NCBI RefSeq assembly: GCF_020616555.1
Contig: NZ_CP085173.1
Coordinates: 3,111,501 to 3,175,500 of the forward strand
DNA: 64,000 bases
Source of the DNA: Streptomyces longhuiensis
GTDB taxonomy: Bacteria > Actinomycetota > Actinomycetes > Streptomycetales > Streptomycetaceae
Direction: 5' to 3'
Positions 53,245-62,841 of this stretch are shown one piece after another (within the stretch, counting starts at the first letter, position 1; each line of letters opens with the position of its first letter). The position numbers and the translations under genes are program-made. Below the pieces are notes generated by a model that was not told the DNA's origin, did no database searches, and was given only the letters and a program-made list of their open reading frames with translations.

Positions 53245-54633
53245 GTGGCGAACGACGCCAGCACCGTTTTCGACCTAGTGATCCTCGGCGGTGGCAGTGG
53301 CGGTTACGCCGCGGCCCTGCGCGGAGCGCAGCTGGGCCTGGACGTCGCCCTGATCGAGAAGAACAAGCTCGGCGGCACCTGCCTGCACAACGGTTGTATC
53401 CCGACGAAGGCCCTGCTGCACGCCGGCGAGATCGCCGACCAGGCGCGCGAGGCCGACCAGTTCGGTGTCAAGGCCTCCTTCGAGGGCATCGACATCGCGG
53501 GCGTCCACAAGTACAAGGACGACGTGATCTCCGGCCTGTACAAGGGCCTGCAGGGTCTCGTCGCCTCCCGCAAGGTGACGTACATCGAGGGTGAGGGCCG
53601 CCTGTCGTCCCCGACCTCCGTGGACGTGAACGGCCAGCGCGTCCAGGGCCGCCACGTGCTCCTCGCGACCGGCTCCGTGCCGAAGTCGCTGCCGGGCCTG
53701 GAGATCGACGGCAACCGCATCATCTCCTCGGACCACGCGCTGAAGCTGGACCGCGTCCCGCAGTCCGCGATCATCCTCGGCGGCGGCGTCATCGGCGTCG
53801 AGTTCGCCTCCGCGTGGAAGTCCTTCGGCACCGACGTCACCGTCGTCGAGGGCCTGAAGCACCTCGTGCCCGTCGAGGACGAGAACAGCTCCAAGCTCCT
53901 GGAGCGCGCGTTCCGCAAGCGCGGCATCAAGTTCAACCTCGGCACCTTCTTCGAGAAGGCCGAGTACACGCAGGACGGCGTCCGCGTGACCCTCGCCGAC
54001 GGCAAGACCTTCGAGGCCGAGGTCCTCCTGGTCGCCATCGGCCGCGGCCCGGTCTCGGCCGGTCTCGGTTACGAGGAGCAGGGCGTCGCGATGGACCGCG
54101 GTTACGTCCTGGTCGACGAGTACATGCAGACCAACGTGCCGACCGTCTCTGCCGTCGGTGACCTCGTCCCGACGCTCCAGCTCGCGCACGTCGGCTTCGC
54201 CGAGGGCATCCTGGTGGCGGAGCGTCTGGCCGGTCTCAAGACCGTCCCGATCGACTACGACGGCGTGCCGAAGGTGACGTACTGCCACCCCGAGGTCGCC
54301 TCCGTCGGTATCACCGAGGCCAAGGCCAAGGAGATCTACGGCGCGGACAAGGTCGTCGCTCTGAAGTACAACCTCGCGGGCAACGGCAAGTCCAAGATCC
54401 TCAAGACCGCGGGCGAGATCAAGCTCGTCCAGGTCAAGGACGGTGCCGTGGTCGGCGTCCACATGGTCGGCGACCGTATGGGCGAGCAGGTCGGCGAAGC
54501 CCAGCTGATCTACAACTGGGAAGCGCTGCCCGCCGAGGTCGCCCAGCTCATCCACGCCCACCCGACGCAGAACGAGGCACTCGGAGAGGCCCACCTGGCC
54601 CTCGCGGGCAAGCCGCTGCACTCGCACGACTAG
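53245..54633 (+). CDS. lpdA: Dihydrolipoamide dehydrogenase (E3)
   Basis: 462 residues. FAD motif GGGSGG near residue 15 and redox disulfide GGTCLHNGC (C46, C51). The His-Glu dyad is near the C-terminus (HAHPTQNE). Reoxidises dihydrolipoyl groups of the E2 encoded next to it. Start GTG 53245, with GGAGG 7 bases upstream. Upstream of sucB, with a 132-base gap. Confidence 0.96.
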   Translation: MANDASTVFDLVILGGGSGGYAAALRGAQLGLDVALIEKNKLGGTCLHNGCIPTKALLHAGEIADQAREADQFGVKASFEGIDIAGVHKYKDDVISGLYKGLQGLVASRKVTYIEGEGRLSSPTSVDVNGQRVQGRHVLLATGSVPKSLPGLEIDGNRIISSDHALKLDRVPQSAIILGGGVIGVEFASAWKSFGTDVTVVEGLKHLVPVEDENSSKLLERAFRKRGIKFNLGTFFEKAEYTQDGVRVTLADGKTFEAEVLLVAIGRGPVSAGLGYEEQGVAMDRGYVLVDEYMQTNVPTVSAVGDLVPTLQLAHVGFAEGILVAERLAGLKTVPIDYDGVPKVTYCHPEVASVGITEAKAKEIYGADKVVALKYNLAGNGKSKILKTAGEIKLVQVKDGAVVGVHMVGDRMGEQVGEAQLIYNWEALPAEVAQLIHAHPTQNEALGEAHLALAGKPLHSHD

Positions 54634-54765
54634 GTCAGGCCGCAGGCTGGACCCAGTCGTCCCTGTCGTCCCCTGGGCGCGACGACCGACCACAGACTTC
54701 CGCACTCCCCCAAGCTCTCAACATCGCTCGAGCAGGGGAGACCCCACTAAGGAGCAACAGAAACC

Positions 54766-56538
54766 ATGTCGGTTTCCGTATCCCTTCCGGCGCTCGGTGA
54801 GAGTGTCACCGAGGGCACCGTCACCCGCTGGCTGAAGGCCGAGGGCGAGCGCGTCGAGGTCGACGAGCCGCTGCTCGAGGTCTCGACCGACAAGGTCGAC
54901 ACCGAGATCCCCTCGCCCGCCGCCGGCATCCTGGCCTCCATCAAGGTCGCCGAGGACGAGACCGTCGAGGTCGGCGCCGAGCTCGCCGTCATCGACGACG
55001 GCACGGGCGCCCCGGCCGCCGCCCCGGCTCCCGCCGCTGCCGAGGCCCCGGCCCCGGCCGCCGCTCCGGCCCCCGCCGCCGAGGCCCCCGAAGCCCCCGC
55101 GGCTCCGGCCGCCGCCCCGGCCGCTCCGGCCGCCCCTGCCGGTGCCGCTTCCGGCACCGACGTCGTGCTGCCCGCTCTCGGCGAGTCCGTCACCGAGGGC
55201 ACCGTCACCCGCTGGCTGAAGGAGGTCGGCGAGGAGGTCGCGGAGGACGAGCCCCTGCTCGAGGTCTCCACGGACAAGGTCGACACCGAGATCCCCTCCC
55301 CCGTCGCCGGCGTTCTCCTGGAGATCTCCGTCGCCGAGGACGAGACCGCCGAGGTCGGCGCCAAGCTGGCCGTCATCGGTGCTCCCGGTGCCGCTCCGGC
55401 TGCCGCCGCGCCCGCCGCCCCGGCCGCTCCGGCTGCCGCTCCGGCACCGGCTCCGGCTGCCCCCGCGGCTCCGGCCGCCCCGGCCCCGGCACCGGTCGCC
55501 GCTCCGGCACCGGTCGCGCCCGCGGCTCCGGCCGCCCCGGCCCCGGCACCGGTCGCCGCTCCCGCTCCGGTCACCCCCGCTGCCCCGGCCCCCGCCGCGG
55601 TCGCCGGTGACGACGGCGCGTACGTGACCCCGCTGGTCCGCAAGCTCGCGTCGGAGAACGGCGTGGACCTGGGCACCGTCAAGGGCACCGGCGTCGGTGG
55701 CCGTATCCGCAAGCAGGACGTCATCGCGGCCGCCGAGGCCGCGAAGGCCGCCCCGGCCCCCGCCGCCGCTGCTCCGGCCGCCGCCGCGAAGGCCCCGGCC
55801 CTGGAGGTCTCCCCCCTCCGCGGCCAGACGGTCAAGATGACCCGCATGCGCAAGGTCATCGGCGACAACATGATGAAGGCGCTGCACTCGCAGGCCCAGC
55901 TGACCTCGGTCGTCGAGGTCGACATCACCAAGCTGATGAAGCTGCGCGCCAAGGCGAAGGACGCGTTCGCGGCCCGTGAGGGCGTCAAGCTCTCCCCGAT
56001 GCCGTTCTTCGTCAAGGCCGCCGCCCAGGCGCTGAAGGCCCACCCGGTCATCAACGCCCGGATCAACGACGACGAAGGCACCATCACGTACTTCGACTCG
56101 GAGAACATCGGCATCGCCGTCGACGCCGAGAAGGGTCTGATGACGCCGGTCATCAAGGGCGCGGGCGACCTGAACATCGCCGGGATCTCGAAGAAGACCG
56201 CCGAGCTGGCCGGCAAGGCCCGCGGTGGCGGCCTCACGCCGGACGACATGTCCGGTGCGACCTTCACGATCTCCAACACGGGCTCGCGCGGTGCGCTCTT
56301 CGACACCGTCATCGTGCCGCCGAACCAGGCCGCGATCCTGGGCATCGGCGCCACGGTGAAGCGTCCGGTCGTCATCAACCACCCGGACCTCGGCGAGACC
56401 ATCGCCGTCCGTGACATGACGTACCTGTCGCTCTCCTACGACCACCGTCTGGTGGACGGCGCGGACGCCGCCCGCTACCTGACCGCGGTCAAGGCGATCC
56501 TGGAGGCCGGCGAGTTCGAGGTCGAGCTCGGCCTGTAA
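54766..56538 (+). CDS. sucB: Dihydrolipoamide acyltransferase (E2), two lipoyl domains
   Basis: 590 residues. Lipoyl domains at about 4-76 and 133-205, with modified lysines K43 and K171 (both STDKVDTE). A long Ala-Pro linker follows (about 80-130 and 205-280), then the peripheral subunit-binding domain (about 285-320) and the catalytic domain with HRLVDG (H559, D563). Annotated sucB by likeness, but the neighbouring aceE and lpdA suggest it also serves pyruvate dehydrogenase, as DlaT does in mycobacteria. The linker contains a 57-bp tandem duplication. Confidence 0.92.
   Translation: MSVSVSLPALGESVTEGTVTRWLKAEGERVEVDEPLLEVSTDKVDTEIPSPAAGILASIKVAEDETVEVGAELAVIDDGTGAPAAAPAPAAAEAPAPAAAPAPAAEAPEAPAAPAAAPAAPAAPAGAASGTDVVLPALGESVTEGTVTRWLKEVGEEVAEDEPLLEVSTDKVDTEIPSPVAGVLLEISVAEDETAEVGAKLAVIGAPGAAPAAAAPAAPAAPAAAPAPAPAAPAAPAAPAPAPVAAPAPVAPAAPAAPAPAPVAAPAPVTPAAPAPAAVAGDDGAYVTPLVRKLASENGVDLGTVKGTGVGGRIRKQDVIAAAEAAKAAPAPAAAAPAAAAKAPALEVSPLRGQTVKMTRMRKVIGDNMMKALHSQAQLTSVVEVDITKLMKLRAKAKDAFAAREGVKLSPMPFFVKAAAQALKAHPVINARINDDEGTITYFDSENIGIAVDAEKGLMTPVIKGAGDLNIAGISKKTAELAGKARGGGLTPDDMSGATFTISNTGSRGALFDTVIVPPNQAAILGIGATVKRPVVINHPDLGETIAVRDMTYLSLSYDHRLVDGADAARYLTAVKAILEAGEFEVELGL
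55462..55575 (+). repeat. 57-bp tandem duplication in the E2 linker
   Basis: A 42-bp segment at 55462-55503 is identical to 55519-55560; the unit is 57 bp (19 codons), so it preserves the reading frame. Confidence 0.85.
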
Positions 56539-56559
56539 CTCTCGTCTCATCAGCGCGTA

Positions 56560-56592
56560 CGCCCCCGTCCGGAGGTCTTCCGGACGGGGGCG
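56560..56592 (+). terminator. Terminator downstream of sucB
   Basis: Perfect 14-bp stem (56560-56573 and 56579-56592) with a 5-nt loop. Confidence 0.9.
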
Positions 56593-56600
56593 CCGCCGTA

Positions 56601-56616
56601 TTGTCTAGAGGTCAAC
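56601..56616. promoter_or_regulatory. Possible GntR-type site upstream of gntR gene
   Basis: TTGTCTAGAGGTCAAC, with a TCTAGA centre, is reminiscent of GntR half-sites. It is about 92 bases before the gene. Weak symmetry, so low confidence. Confidence 0.25.
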
Positions 56617-56707
56617 GCACCTTGGGGTCTCTGCCCGCCCGTCTCCCTGGCCACCGCCCCCGACGAGACCCTGCGGGCCGCACCATCCCGTCGCTGGAGG
56701 AGCCATC

Positions 56708-57331
56708 ATGACCGCGCCCGTCGTCCACTCGCTGCGCGAACAGATCCGCGAGCACATCGTCGAGGGGATCGTCAGCGGGCGCTGGAAGCCGGGCGAGCGC
56801 ATCGTGGAGCGCCGCATCGCGACGGAGCTCGAGGTCAGCCAGACGCCCGTGCGGGAGGCCCTGCGGGAGCTGGAGAGCCTGCGCCTGATCGAGTCCGCCC
56901 CCAACAAGGGCGTGCGGGTGCGGAACCTGACGGCCGCCGACCTGGAGGAGAGCTACCCGGTCAGGGCCGGTCTGGAGGCCATCGCGGCGGAGCTGGCGGC
57001 CGGGAAGCTGGCCGAGGACTGCTCGGCCCTCGAACCCCATGTGGCGGCCCTCTACCGCGCCGACCAGGAGGCCGACGGGACCGGTCAGGTGCGGCACACG
57101 GTCGCCTTCCACCGCGAACTGGTGCGCGCCGCGGGGAACTCCGTGCTCCTGCACACCTGGGAGGGCCTCGGCATCGAGGTCTTCACGGCCCTGTCCATCC
57201 GGTGGCTGGGCACCGTCCAGCAGTCGTACGCGGAGGAGCACGAGGCGCTCGTGGCCGCGTTCCGGCGCCGGGATCCCGCGATCGCGGAGCTGGTGAAGGC
57301 GCATGTGCTCGGCTGCGCCCCGCGCGCCTGA
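56708..57331 (+). CDS. GntR-family regulator (FCD type)
   Basis: 207 residues with winged helix-turn-helix (about 10-70; SQTPVREALREL is the recognition segment) and C-terminal FCD ligand domain (about 80-195). FCD proteins bind carboxylic acids and metals. It sits between the E2 gene and aceE on the same strand. The palindrome in the aceE promoter is a likely target, by analogy with PdhR. The true ligand is not known. Confidence 0.9.
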   Translation: MTAPVVHSLREQIREHIVEGIVSGRWKPGERIVERRIATELEVSQTPVREALRELESLRLIESAPNKGVRVRNLTAADLEESYPVRAGLEAIAAELAAGKLAEDCSALEPHVAALYRADQEADGTGQVRHTVAFHRELVRAAGNSVLLHTWEGLGIEVFTALSIRWLGTVQQSYAEEHEALVAAFRRRDPAIAELVKAHVLGCAPRA

Positions 57332-57410
57332 GCCGCACCCCGCTCAGACGTCGTCGCGCCACCCCTCCCACCTGCGAATATCCGGCGTACCGCCTTTGAA
57401 ATCAAGGCAC

Positions 57411-57435
57411 CCGGTGCCCCGTTCAATGGCACCGG
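57411..57435 (+). terminator. Possible terminator downstream of gntR gene
   Basis: 8-bp stem (CCGGTGCC / GGCACCGG) with a 9-nt loop, 80 bases past the stop. Modest support. Confidence 0.4.
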
Positions 57436-57478
57436 ATGCCCACTTTCTCCGTCTGAGGAAGTTTTCTCCTTCAACCCT

Positions 57479-57508
57479 TTGATCGATCATCGATCAGGGA
57501 GTTAGAGT
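57479..57508 (+). promoter_or_regulatory. aceE promoter with overlapping palindrome
   Basis: Promoter-like TTGATC (57479-57484), 18-bp spacer, TAGAGT (57503-57508). The palindrome TGATCGAT-C-ATCGATCA (57480-57496) covers the -35 box, the arrangement of a repressor site. The adjacent GntR protein is the obvious candidate. Confidence 0.6.
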
Positions 57509-57615
57509 CGCCGACGGGTCTCCACCAGGGACCCACGCCCTGTCCTGCCAAAGACCTAGGGCACCCCCACCCTTTCCGCTAAGGGAACCCCCCTCCGACT
57601 CAGGAAGGCGGCGCA

Positions 57616-60315
57616 ATGACCGACCCCTCCGCAATCCAGCCGAGCGAGCTCGACCAGCTCCCGGACCGCGACCCCGAGGAGACCGCCGAATGGCAGGCCT
57701 CCCTGGACGCCGTTACCCAGGCGGCCGGGCCGCACCGTGCCGCGTACCTGATGCGCCGCACGCTGGAGCGCGCCGAGGGCTCAGGCCTGGCGCTGCCGAA
57801 GCTCCTCGAGACCGACTACGTCAACACCATCCCGACCGCCGCGGAGCCGGCGATCGAGGGTGACGAGGCGCTGGAACTGAAGATCGCCGCGTGGAACCGC
57901 TGGAACGCGGCCGCGATGGTGACCCGTGGCTCCAAGTACGGCGTCGGCGGCCACATCGCCACCTTCGCCTCGGCGGCCTGGCTCTACGAGACCGGCTTCA
58001 ACCACTTCTTCAAGGGGAAGGAGGGCGACGGCTCCGGTGACCAGCTGTACATCCAGGGCCACGCCTCCCCCGGCATCTACGCCCGTGCCTTCCTGGACGG
58101 CCGCCTGAGCGAGCAGCAGCTCGACCGCTTCCGCCAGGAGTCCGGCGGCGACGGCCTGCCGTCGTATCCGCACCCGCGGCGCCTGCCCTGGCTGTGGGAG
58201 TTCCCGACCGTCTCCATGGGCCTCGGCCCGCTGTCGGCGATCTACCAGGCACGGTTCAACCGCTACCTCACCAACCGCAAGATCAAGGACGTCTCCGCCT
58301 CGCACGTGTGGGCGTTCCTCGGTGACGGCGAGATGGACGAGCCCGAGGCCACCGCGGCCCTGGCGCTCGCCTCGCGTGAGGGTCTGGACAACCTGACCTT
58401 CGTCATCAACTGCAACCTGCAGCGCCTCGACGGCCCGGTCCGCGCCAACTTCCGCGTGGTCCAGGAGCTGGAGGCGCAGTTCCGCGGCGCCGGCTGGAAC
58501 GTCATCAAGACGCTCTGGGGCTCCGCCTGGGACGAGCTGTTCCAGCTCGACACGACCGGCGCGCTCGTGCGCCGGCTGCGCGAGGTGCCGGACGCCCAGT
58601 TCCAGACGTACGCGACCCGCGACGCCGCGTACATCCGCGAGCACTTCTTCGGCTCCGAGCCCGCGCTCGTCGAGCTGGGCAGGCTGCTCACGGACGACAA
58701 GATCGCCGAGTGCTTCAAGGTCTCGCGCGGCGGCCACGAGCCCCGCAAGGTGTACGCGGCCTACCGTGCGGCCCTGTCGCACGAGGGCGCGCCGACCGTG
58801 ATCCTGGTCCAGACGGTCAAGGGCTTCACGCTGGGCAAGGGCTTCGAGTCCAAGAACGCCAACCACCAGATGAAGAAGCTGACGGTGGACGAGTTCAAGG
58901 ACATGCGTGACCTCCTTGAACTGCCCATCTCCGACAGCCAGTTCGTCGACGGACAGGTCCCCTACGGCCACCCGGGCGCCGACTCCCCCGAGGTCCGCTA
59001 CCTCCAGGAGCGCCGCGCGGCCCTCGGCGGCCCCGCCCCGGCCCGCCGCACGCACGCCATCGCTCCGCTGCCGGCCCCGGCCGACAAGGCGTTCGCGTCC
59101 TTCGACAAGGGCTCCGGCTCGCAGTCGGTCGCGACGACCATGGCGTTCGTACGCCTGGTCAAGGACCTCGTACGCGACAAGGAGACCGGCAAGCGCTGGG
59201 TGCCGATCGTCCCGGACGAGGCGCGCACCTTCGGCATGGAGTCGCTGTTCCCGTCGCTCGGCATCTACTCCCCCAAGGGGCAGACGTACGAGCCGGTCGA
59301 CCGCGACCAGCTGATGTACTACAAGGAAGCCACGGACGGCCAGATCCTCAACGAGGGCATCACCGAGGCCGGCTCCATGGCGGACTTCATCGCCGCGTCC
59401 TCCGCGTACGCCACGCACGGCGAGGCGATGATCCCCTTCTACATCTTCTACTCGATGTTCGGCTGGCAGCGCACGGCCGACCAGATGTGGCAGCTCGGCG
59501 ACCAGCTCGGCCGCGGCTTCCTGGTCGGTGCCACCGCGGGCCGTACGACGCTGACGGGTGAGGGTCTGCAGCACGCGGACGGTCACTCGCCGGTCATCGC
59601 GGCGACCAACCCGGCCGCGCTGACCTACGACCCGGCGTTCGCCTACGAGATCGGCGCGATCGTCAAGGACGGTCTGCGTCGCATGTACGGCGAGGCGGCC
59701 CCGGGTGAGGACCAGAACGTCTTCTACTACCTGACGGTCTACAACGAGCCGATGCCGCAGCCGGCCAAGCCCGCGGGCGTGGACGAGGGCATCCTCAAGG
59801 GCCTGTACCGCTTCAACACCGCCGAGTCGGCCGGGGTGAACGTCGCGGCCGCCAACGCCCCCCGCATCCAGCTGCTCGGCTCGGGCACGGCGATCCACTG
59901 GACCCTCGAGGCGCAGAAACTGCTCGCCGAGGAGTGGGGTGTCGCCGCCGACGTGTGGTCCGCGACCTCCTGGACCGAGCTGCGCCGCGACGCCCTGGAG
60001 GCGGACGAGGCGATCCTGCGCGGCGAGGAGCGCACTCCGTACATCCGCACGGCGCTCAACGGCGCCCAGGGCCCGGTCCTCGCGGTCTCCGACTACATGC
60101 GCCAGGTCCCCGACCAGATCGCGCAGTGGGTCGAGCAGGACTACTCCTCGCTCGGTGCGGACGGCTTCGGTCTCTCCGACACCCGCGAGGCGGCCCGCCG
60201 CCACTTCGGCATCGACGCGCAGTCGATCGTCGTCGCGGCCCTGGCCCAGCTCGCCCGCCGCGGCGAGGTCAAGGCCTCGGCCGTGAAGGAGGCGCGCGAG
60301 CGCTACGGCCTGTAG
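57616..60315 (+). CDS. aceE: Pyruvate dehydrogenase E1 (homodimeric)
   Basis: 899 residues; the single-chain E1 of the Gram-negative type, normal for actinobacteria. Binds thiamine diphosphate through GDGEMDEPE with the second Asn about 28 residues later (INCN). It decarboxylates pyruvate and acylates the E2 lipoyl groups. GGAAGG upstream of the ATG. The promoter carries the palindrome described at 57480. It ends with its own terminator, so it is probably a single-gene unit in the pyruvate dehydrogenase cluster. Confidence 0.96.
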   Translation: MTDPSAIQPSELDQLPDRDPEETAEWQASLDAVTQAAGPHRAAYLMRRTLERAEGSGLALPKLLETDYVNTIPTAAEPAIEGDEALELKIAAWNRWNAAAMVTRGSKYGVGGHIATFASAAWLYETGFNHFFKGKEGDGSGDQLYIQGHASPGIYARAFLDGRLSEQQLDRFRQESGGDGLPSYPHPRRLPWLWEFPTVSMGLGPLSAIYQARFNRYLTNRKIKDVSASHVWAFLGDGEMDEPEATAALALASREGLDNLTFVINCNLQRLDGPVRANFRVVQELEAQFRGAGWNVIKTLWGSAWDELFQLDTTGALVRRLREVPDAQFQTYATRDAAYIREHFFGSEPALVELGRLLTDDKIAECFKVSRGGHEPRKVYAAYRAALSHEGAPTVILVQTVKGFTLGKGFESKNANHQMKKLTVDEFKDMRDLLELPISDSQFVDGQVPYGHPGADSPEVRYLQERRAALGGPAPARRTHAIAPLPAPADKAFASFDKGSGSQSVATTMAFVRLVKDLVRDKETGKRWVPIVPDEARTFGMESLFPSLGIYSPKGQTYEPVDRDQLMYYKEATDGQILNEGITEAGSMADFIAASSAYATHGEAMIPFYIFYSMFGWQRTADQMWQLGDQLGRGFLVGATAGRTTLTGEGLQHADGHSPVIAATNPAALTYDPAFAYEIGAIVKDGLRRMYGEAAPGEDQNVFYYLTVYNEPMPQPAKPAGVDEGILKGLYRFNTAESAGVNVAAANAPRIQLLGSGTAIHWTLEAQKLLAEEWGVAADVWSATSWTELRRDALEADEAILRGEERTPYIRTALNGAQGPVLAVSDYMRQVPDQIAQWVEQDYSSLGADGFGLSDTREAARRHFGIDAQSIVVAALAQLARRGEVKASAVKEARERYGL

Positions 60316-60327
60316 TCCCTGGTCATA

Positions 60328-60360
60328 CGTGCCCCGTCCCGATTGCCGGGGCGGGGCACG
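60328..60360 (+). terminator. aceE terminator
   Basis: 14-bp stem with one G-T pair (60328-60341 and 60347-60360), 5-nt loop. Confidence 0.8.
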
Positions 60361-60415
60361 CGTGCGTGAATGAGGAGGAGTCCAGGGGGGCGCCGTTCAG
60401 GGGAGCTGCACGTCC

Positions 60416-61189
60416 ATGAAGATCTCCAAAACCCCGTCAGCACCCTGCTGGGCGGACCTCTCCACGCCGGACACCGACGCGGCCCGGCTCTTCTACGAGG
60501 GGCTCCTCGGCTGGCGCAGCGAAGTGGTGTCCGATCCGCGGTCGCAGACCTACGGCCTCTTCAGGTCCGGTGAGGAACTGGTCGCGGGCATCGGCCCGAC
60601 CAGGAGCCCGAAGGAACCGTCGGCGTGGCTGCCGTACTACCAGTCGGCCGGGGTCGACGCGGTCATCGCGCGCGTGAAGGGCAACGGCGGCACGGTGGTC
60701 ACGGGCCCGGAGACCATCGCGGAGGACGGCGTCTTCGCGGTCTGCCAGGATCCGTCGGGGGCCGCGTTCGGCCTGTGGCAGCCGATCACGAACACGGGCT
60801 TCGGCGTCGTGAACGCGCCGGGGAGTTTCTGCTGGTTCGAGCTCCTGACCCGCGATCCGGACGGATCCATCGACTTCTACCAGTCCGTACTGGGCTGGGG
60901 CGCGAAGCGGCACCCCTACGGGGGCGGCGGCACCTACACCGAGTGGAGCGTCGACGACGAGCCCTTCGGCGGCATGCTCGACACGACGTCGGGCTCGTTC
61001 CCCGAGGATCTGCCGGCGCACTGGATGGTGTACGTCGCCGTCGAGGACACCGACGCGACGGCGGCCCGCTGCAAGGAACTCGGCGGGCAGATCCTGGTGC
61101 ACCCGACGACGATCGAGCCGGGCCGGTTCGCGGTGCTCGCCGATCCGCAGGGCGCCTCGTTCGCGGTCATCACGTACACCCCGCGCTGA
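60416..61189 (+). CDS. VOC-superfamily protein (two glyoxalase-like domains)
   Basis: 257 residues, two repeats of the vicinal-oxygen-chelate fold (about 8-120 and 130-255), each beginning with a Trp-x-(D/E)L element (CWADL and CWFEL). It may be a dioxygenase or ligand-binding protein, like other two-domain VOC proteins of Streptomyces. Substrate unknown. 19 bases before the WYL regulator gene on the same strand, so co-expression is likely. Confidence 0.82.
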   Translation: MKISKTPSAPCWADLSTPDTDAARLFYEGLLGWRSEVVSDPRSQTYGLFRSGEELVAGIGPTRSPKEPSAWLPYYQSAGVDAVIARVKGNGGTVVTGPETIAEDGVFAVCQDPSGAAFGLWQPITNTGFGVVNAPGSFCWFELLTRDPDGSIDFYQSVLGWGAKRHPYGGGGTYTEWSVDDEPFGGMLDTTSGSFPEDLPAHWMVYVAVEDTDATAARCKELGGQILVHPTTIEPGRFAVLADPQGASFAVITYTPR

Positions 61190-61208
61190 GGGCCCGCATC
61201 ATGGGCGT

Positions 61209-62186
61209 ATGCGTGCTGCCCGCCTGATCAAGATGGTGCTGTTGCTCCAGTCCCGGCCGTCGATGACGGCGGGTGAGCTGGCGCGCGAACTGGAGGTCTC
61301 GGAGCGGACGGTGACCCGGGACGCGCAGGCGCTGTCCGAGGCGGGCGTGCCGGTGTACGCGGACCGGGGCAGGGCGGGCGGGTACCGGCTGATCGGCGGC
61401 TACCGGACGCGGCTGACCGGTCTGGCGCGCGGCGAGGCGGAGGCCCTGTTCCTGTCCGGGGTGCCGGGCGCGCTGCGCGAGATGGGCCTCGAGGACGCGG
61501 CGTCGGCCGCGCGGCTGAAAGTGTCGGCGGCGCTGCTGCCCTCGCTGCGGGACGCCTCGCGCACGGCGGCGCAGCGGTTCCACCTGGACGCGCCGGCCTG
61601 GTTCAAGGAGCCGCGGACGCCCGAGCTGCTGCCCGCGGTGGCGGACGCGGTGTGGGACGACAGGGTGGTGCGCGCCCGCTACCGCCGTGACGAGGTCGCA
61701 GCCGAGGTCGAGCGGGAGCTGGAGCCGTACGGGCTCGTCCTGAAGGCGGGCGTCTGGTATCTGTGCGCCCGCGTCGTGGGCGGCGGGACCCACCGGGTGT
61801 ACCGGATCGACCGGTTCACCGGCGTCGAGGCGGGCGAGGAACGCTTCGTACGGGACGAGGAGTTCGACCTGCCGGGGTTCTGGGAGGAGCGGGCCGAGCA
61901 GTTCGCGCGGTCCATCCTGCGCGCGGAGGTCGTCCTTCGGCTGTCCCCCGCGGGGCTGCGGCAGCTTCCGCACGCGACCGAGCCCGTGTCCGTGCGTGCG
62001 GCGCGGGAGTCGGCCGGCGAGCCCGACGAGGAGGGGTGGGTGACGGTGACTCTGCCGGTCGAGTCGGAGGACGTCGCGTACGGCCAGTTGTTCGCGCTCG
62101 GGCCCGAGGCGGAGGTCCTCGCACCCGCCGCGCTGCGCGAGCGCTTCGCCGAGGCGGCGCGGCGGACGGCCGACCGCTACCGGTGA
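61209..62186 (+). CDS. WYL-domain transcriptional regulator
   Basis: 325 residues with an N-terminal helix-turn-helix (about 10-60; SERTVTRDAQAL is the recognition helix) and a WYL domain (about 135-225; the fold's WYL appears as VWYLCAR). WYL regulators sense nucleic-acid or small ligands. It follows the VOC gene, which it may control. Confidence 0.88.
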   Translation: MRAARLIKMVLLLQSRPSMTAGELARELEVSERTVTRDAQALSEAGVPVYADRGRAGGYRLIGGYRTRLTGLARGEAEALFLSGVPGALREMGLEDAASAARLKVSAALLPSLRDASRTAAQRFHLDAPAWFKEPRTPELLPAVADAVWDDRVVRARYRRDEVAAEVERELEPYGLVLKAGVWYLCARVVGGGTHRVYRIDRFTGVEAGEERFVRDEEFDLPGFWEERAEQFARSILRAEVVLRLSPAGLRQLPHATEPVSVRAARESAGEPDEEGWVTVTLPVESEDVAYGQLFALGPEAEVLAPAALRERFAEAARRTADRYR

Positions 62187-62289
62187 ACTGCCGGGCGCCG
62201 TGCCCTCGGCATGTGCGCGCATAACGAACTGGCGCAGCTCCGGCACTCGGCGTGCGTCCCCGACCCCCAAGGCAGATGCTTGTCCAGTG

Positions 62290-62841
62290 ATGGACGAGAC
62301 GGAGTTCTGGGAGATCGTGGACAGCACCCGCGAGGCCGCCGAGGGCGACCCCGAGGACCATGCCGAGCTGCTCGTCGACCGGCTGCTCCAGGCCGACCCC
62401 GACGCGGTGCTCGACTTCGCCCGTCACTTCGAGTCCCGCTACCACCGCGCCTACCGCTGGGACCTGTGGGGCGCCGCGTGGGTGCTGCTCGGCGGGGCGA
62501 GCGACGACGCGTTCGACTACTTCCGCTGCTGGCTGATCGGCCAGGGCCGGGAGGTCTTCGAGGGCGCGCTGCACGAGCCGGACGCGCTCGCCGATCTGCT
62601 GGGCGAGTTCGACGAGGAGATCGACGGGGACGGCGAGGAGCTCGGTTACGCGGCGGACGAGGCGTACGAGGAGCTGACCGGCGCGGTGGCGCCCGATCTC
62701 GGCATCCCGGCCGCGCCCGCGGAGCCGGAAGGCACGCCGGTCGACTTCGAGAACGCGGCGGAGCTCGAGCGTCTGTACCCGAAGCTCTCGGAGCGCTTCG
62801 GGTCACAGGCGGCCGAGCACTCGGAGCGCTTCGGGTCATAG
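62290..62841 (+). CDS. DUF4240 protein with repeat-derived C-terminus
   Basis: 183 residues. About residues 1-165 match DUF4240 (FWEIVD start, DLWGAAWVLLGG centre, ending LYPKL), a family of unknown function common in Streptomyces. The last 18 residues consist of one 11-residue repeat (SERFGSQAAEH) and half of the next, encoded by the 33-bp tandem array. The stop is a CAG to TAG change inside the second unit. ATG 62290 is used; no strong ribosome binding site is visible. Confidence 0.8.
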   Translation: MDETEFWEIVDSTREAAEGDPEDHAELLVDRLLQADPDAVLDFARHFESRYHRAYRWDLWGAAWVLLGGASDDAFDYFRCWLIGQGREVFEGALHEPDALADLLGEFDEEIDGDGEELGYAADEAYEELTGAVAPDLGIPAAPAEPEGTPVDFENAAELERLYPKLSERFGSQAAEHSERFGS

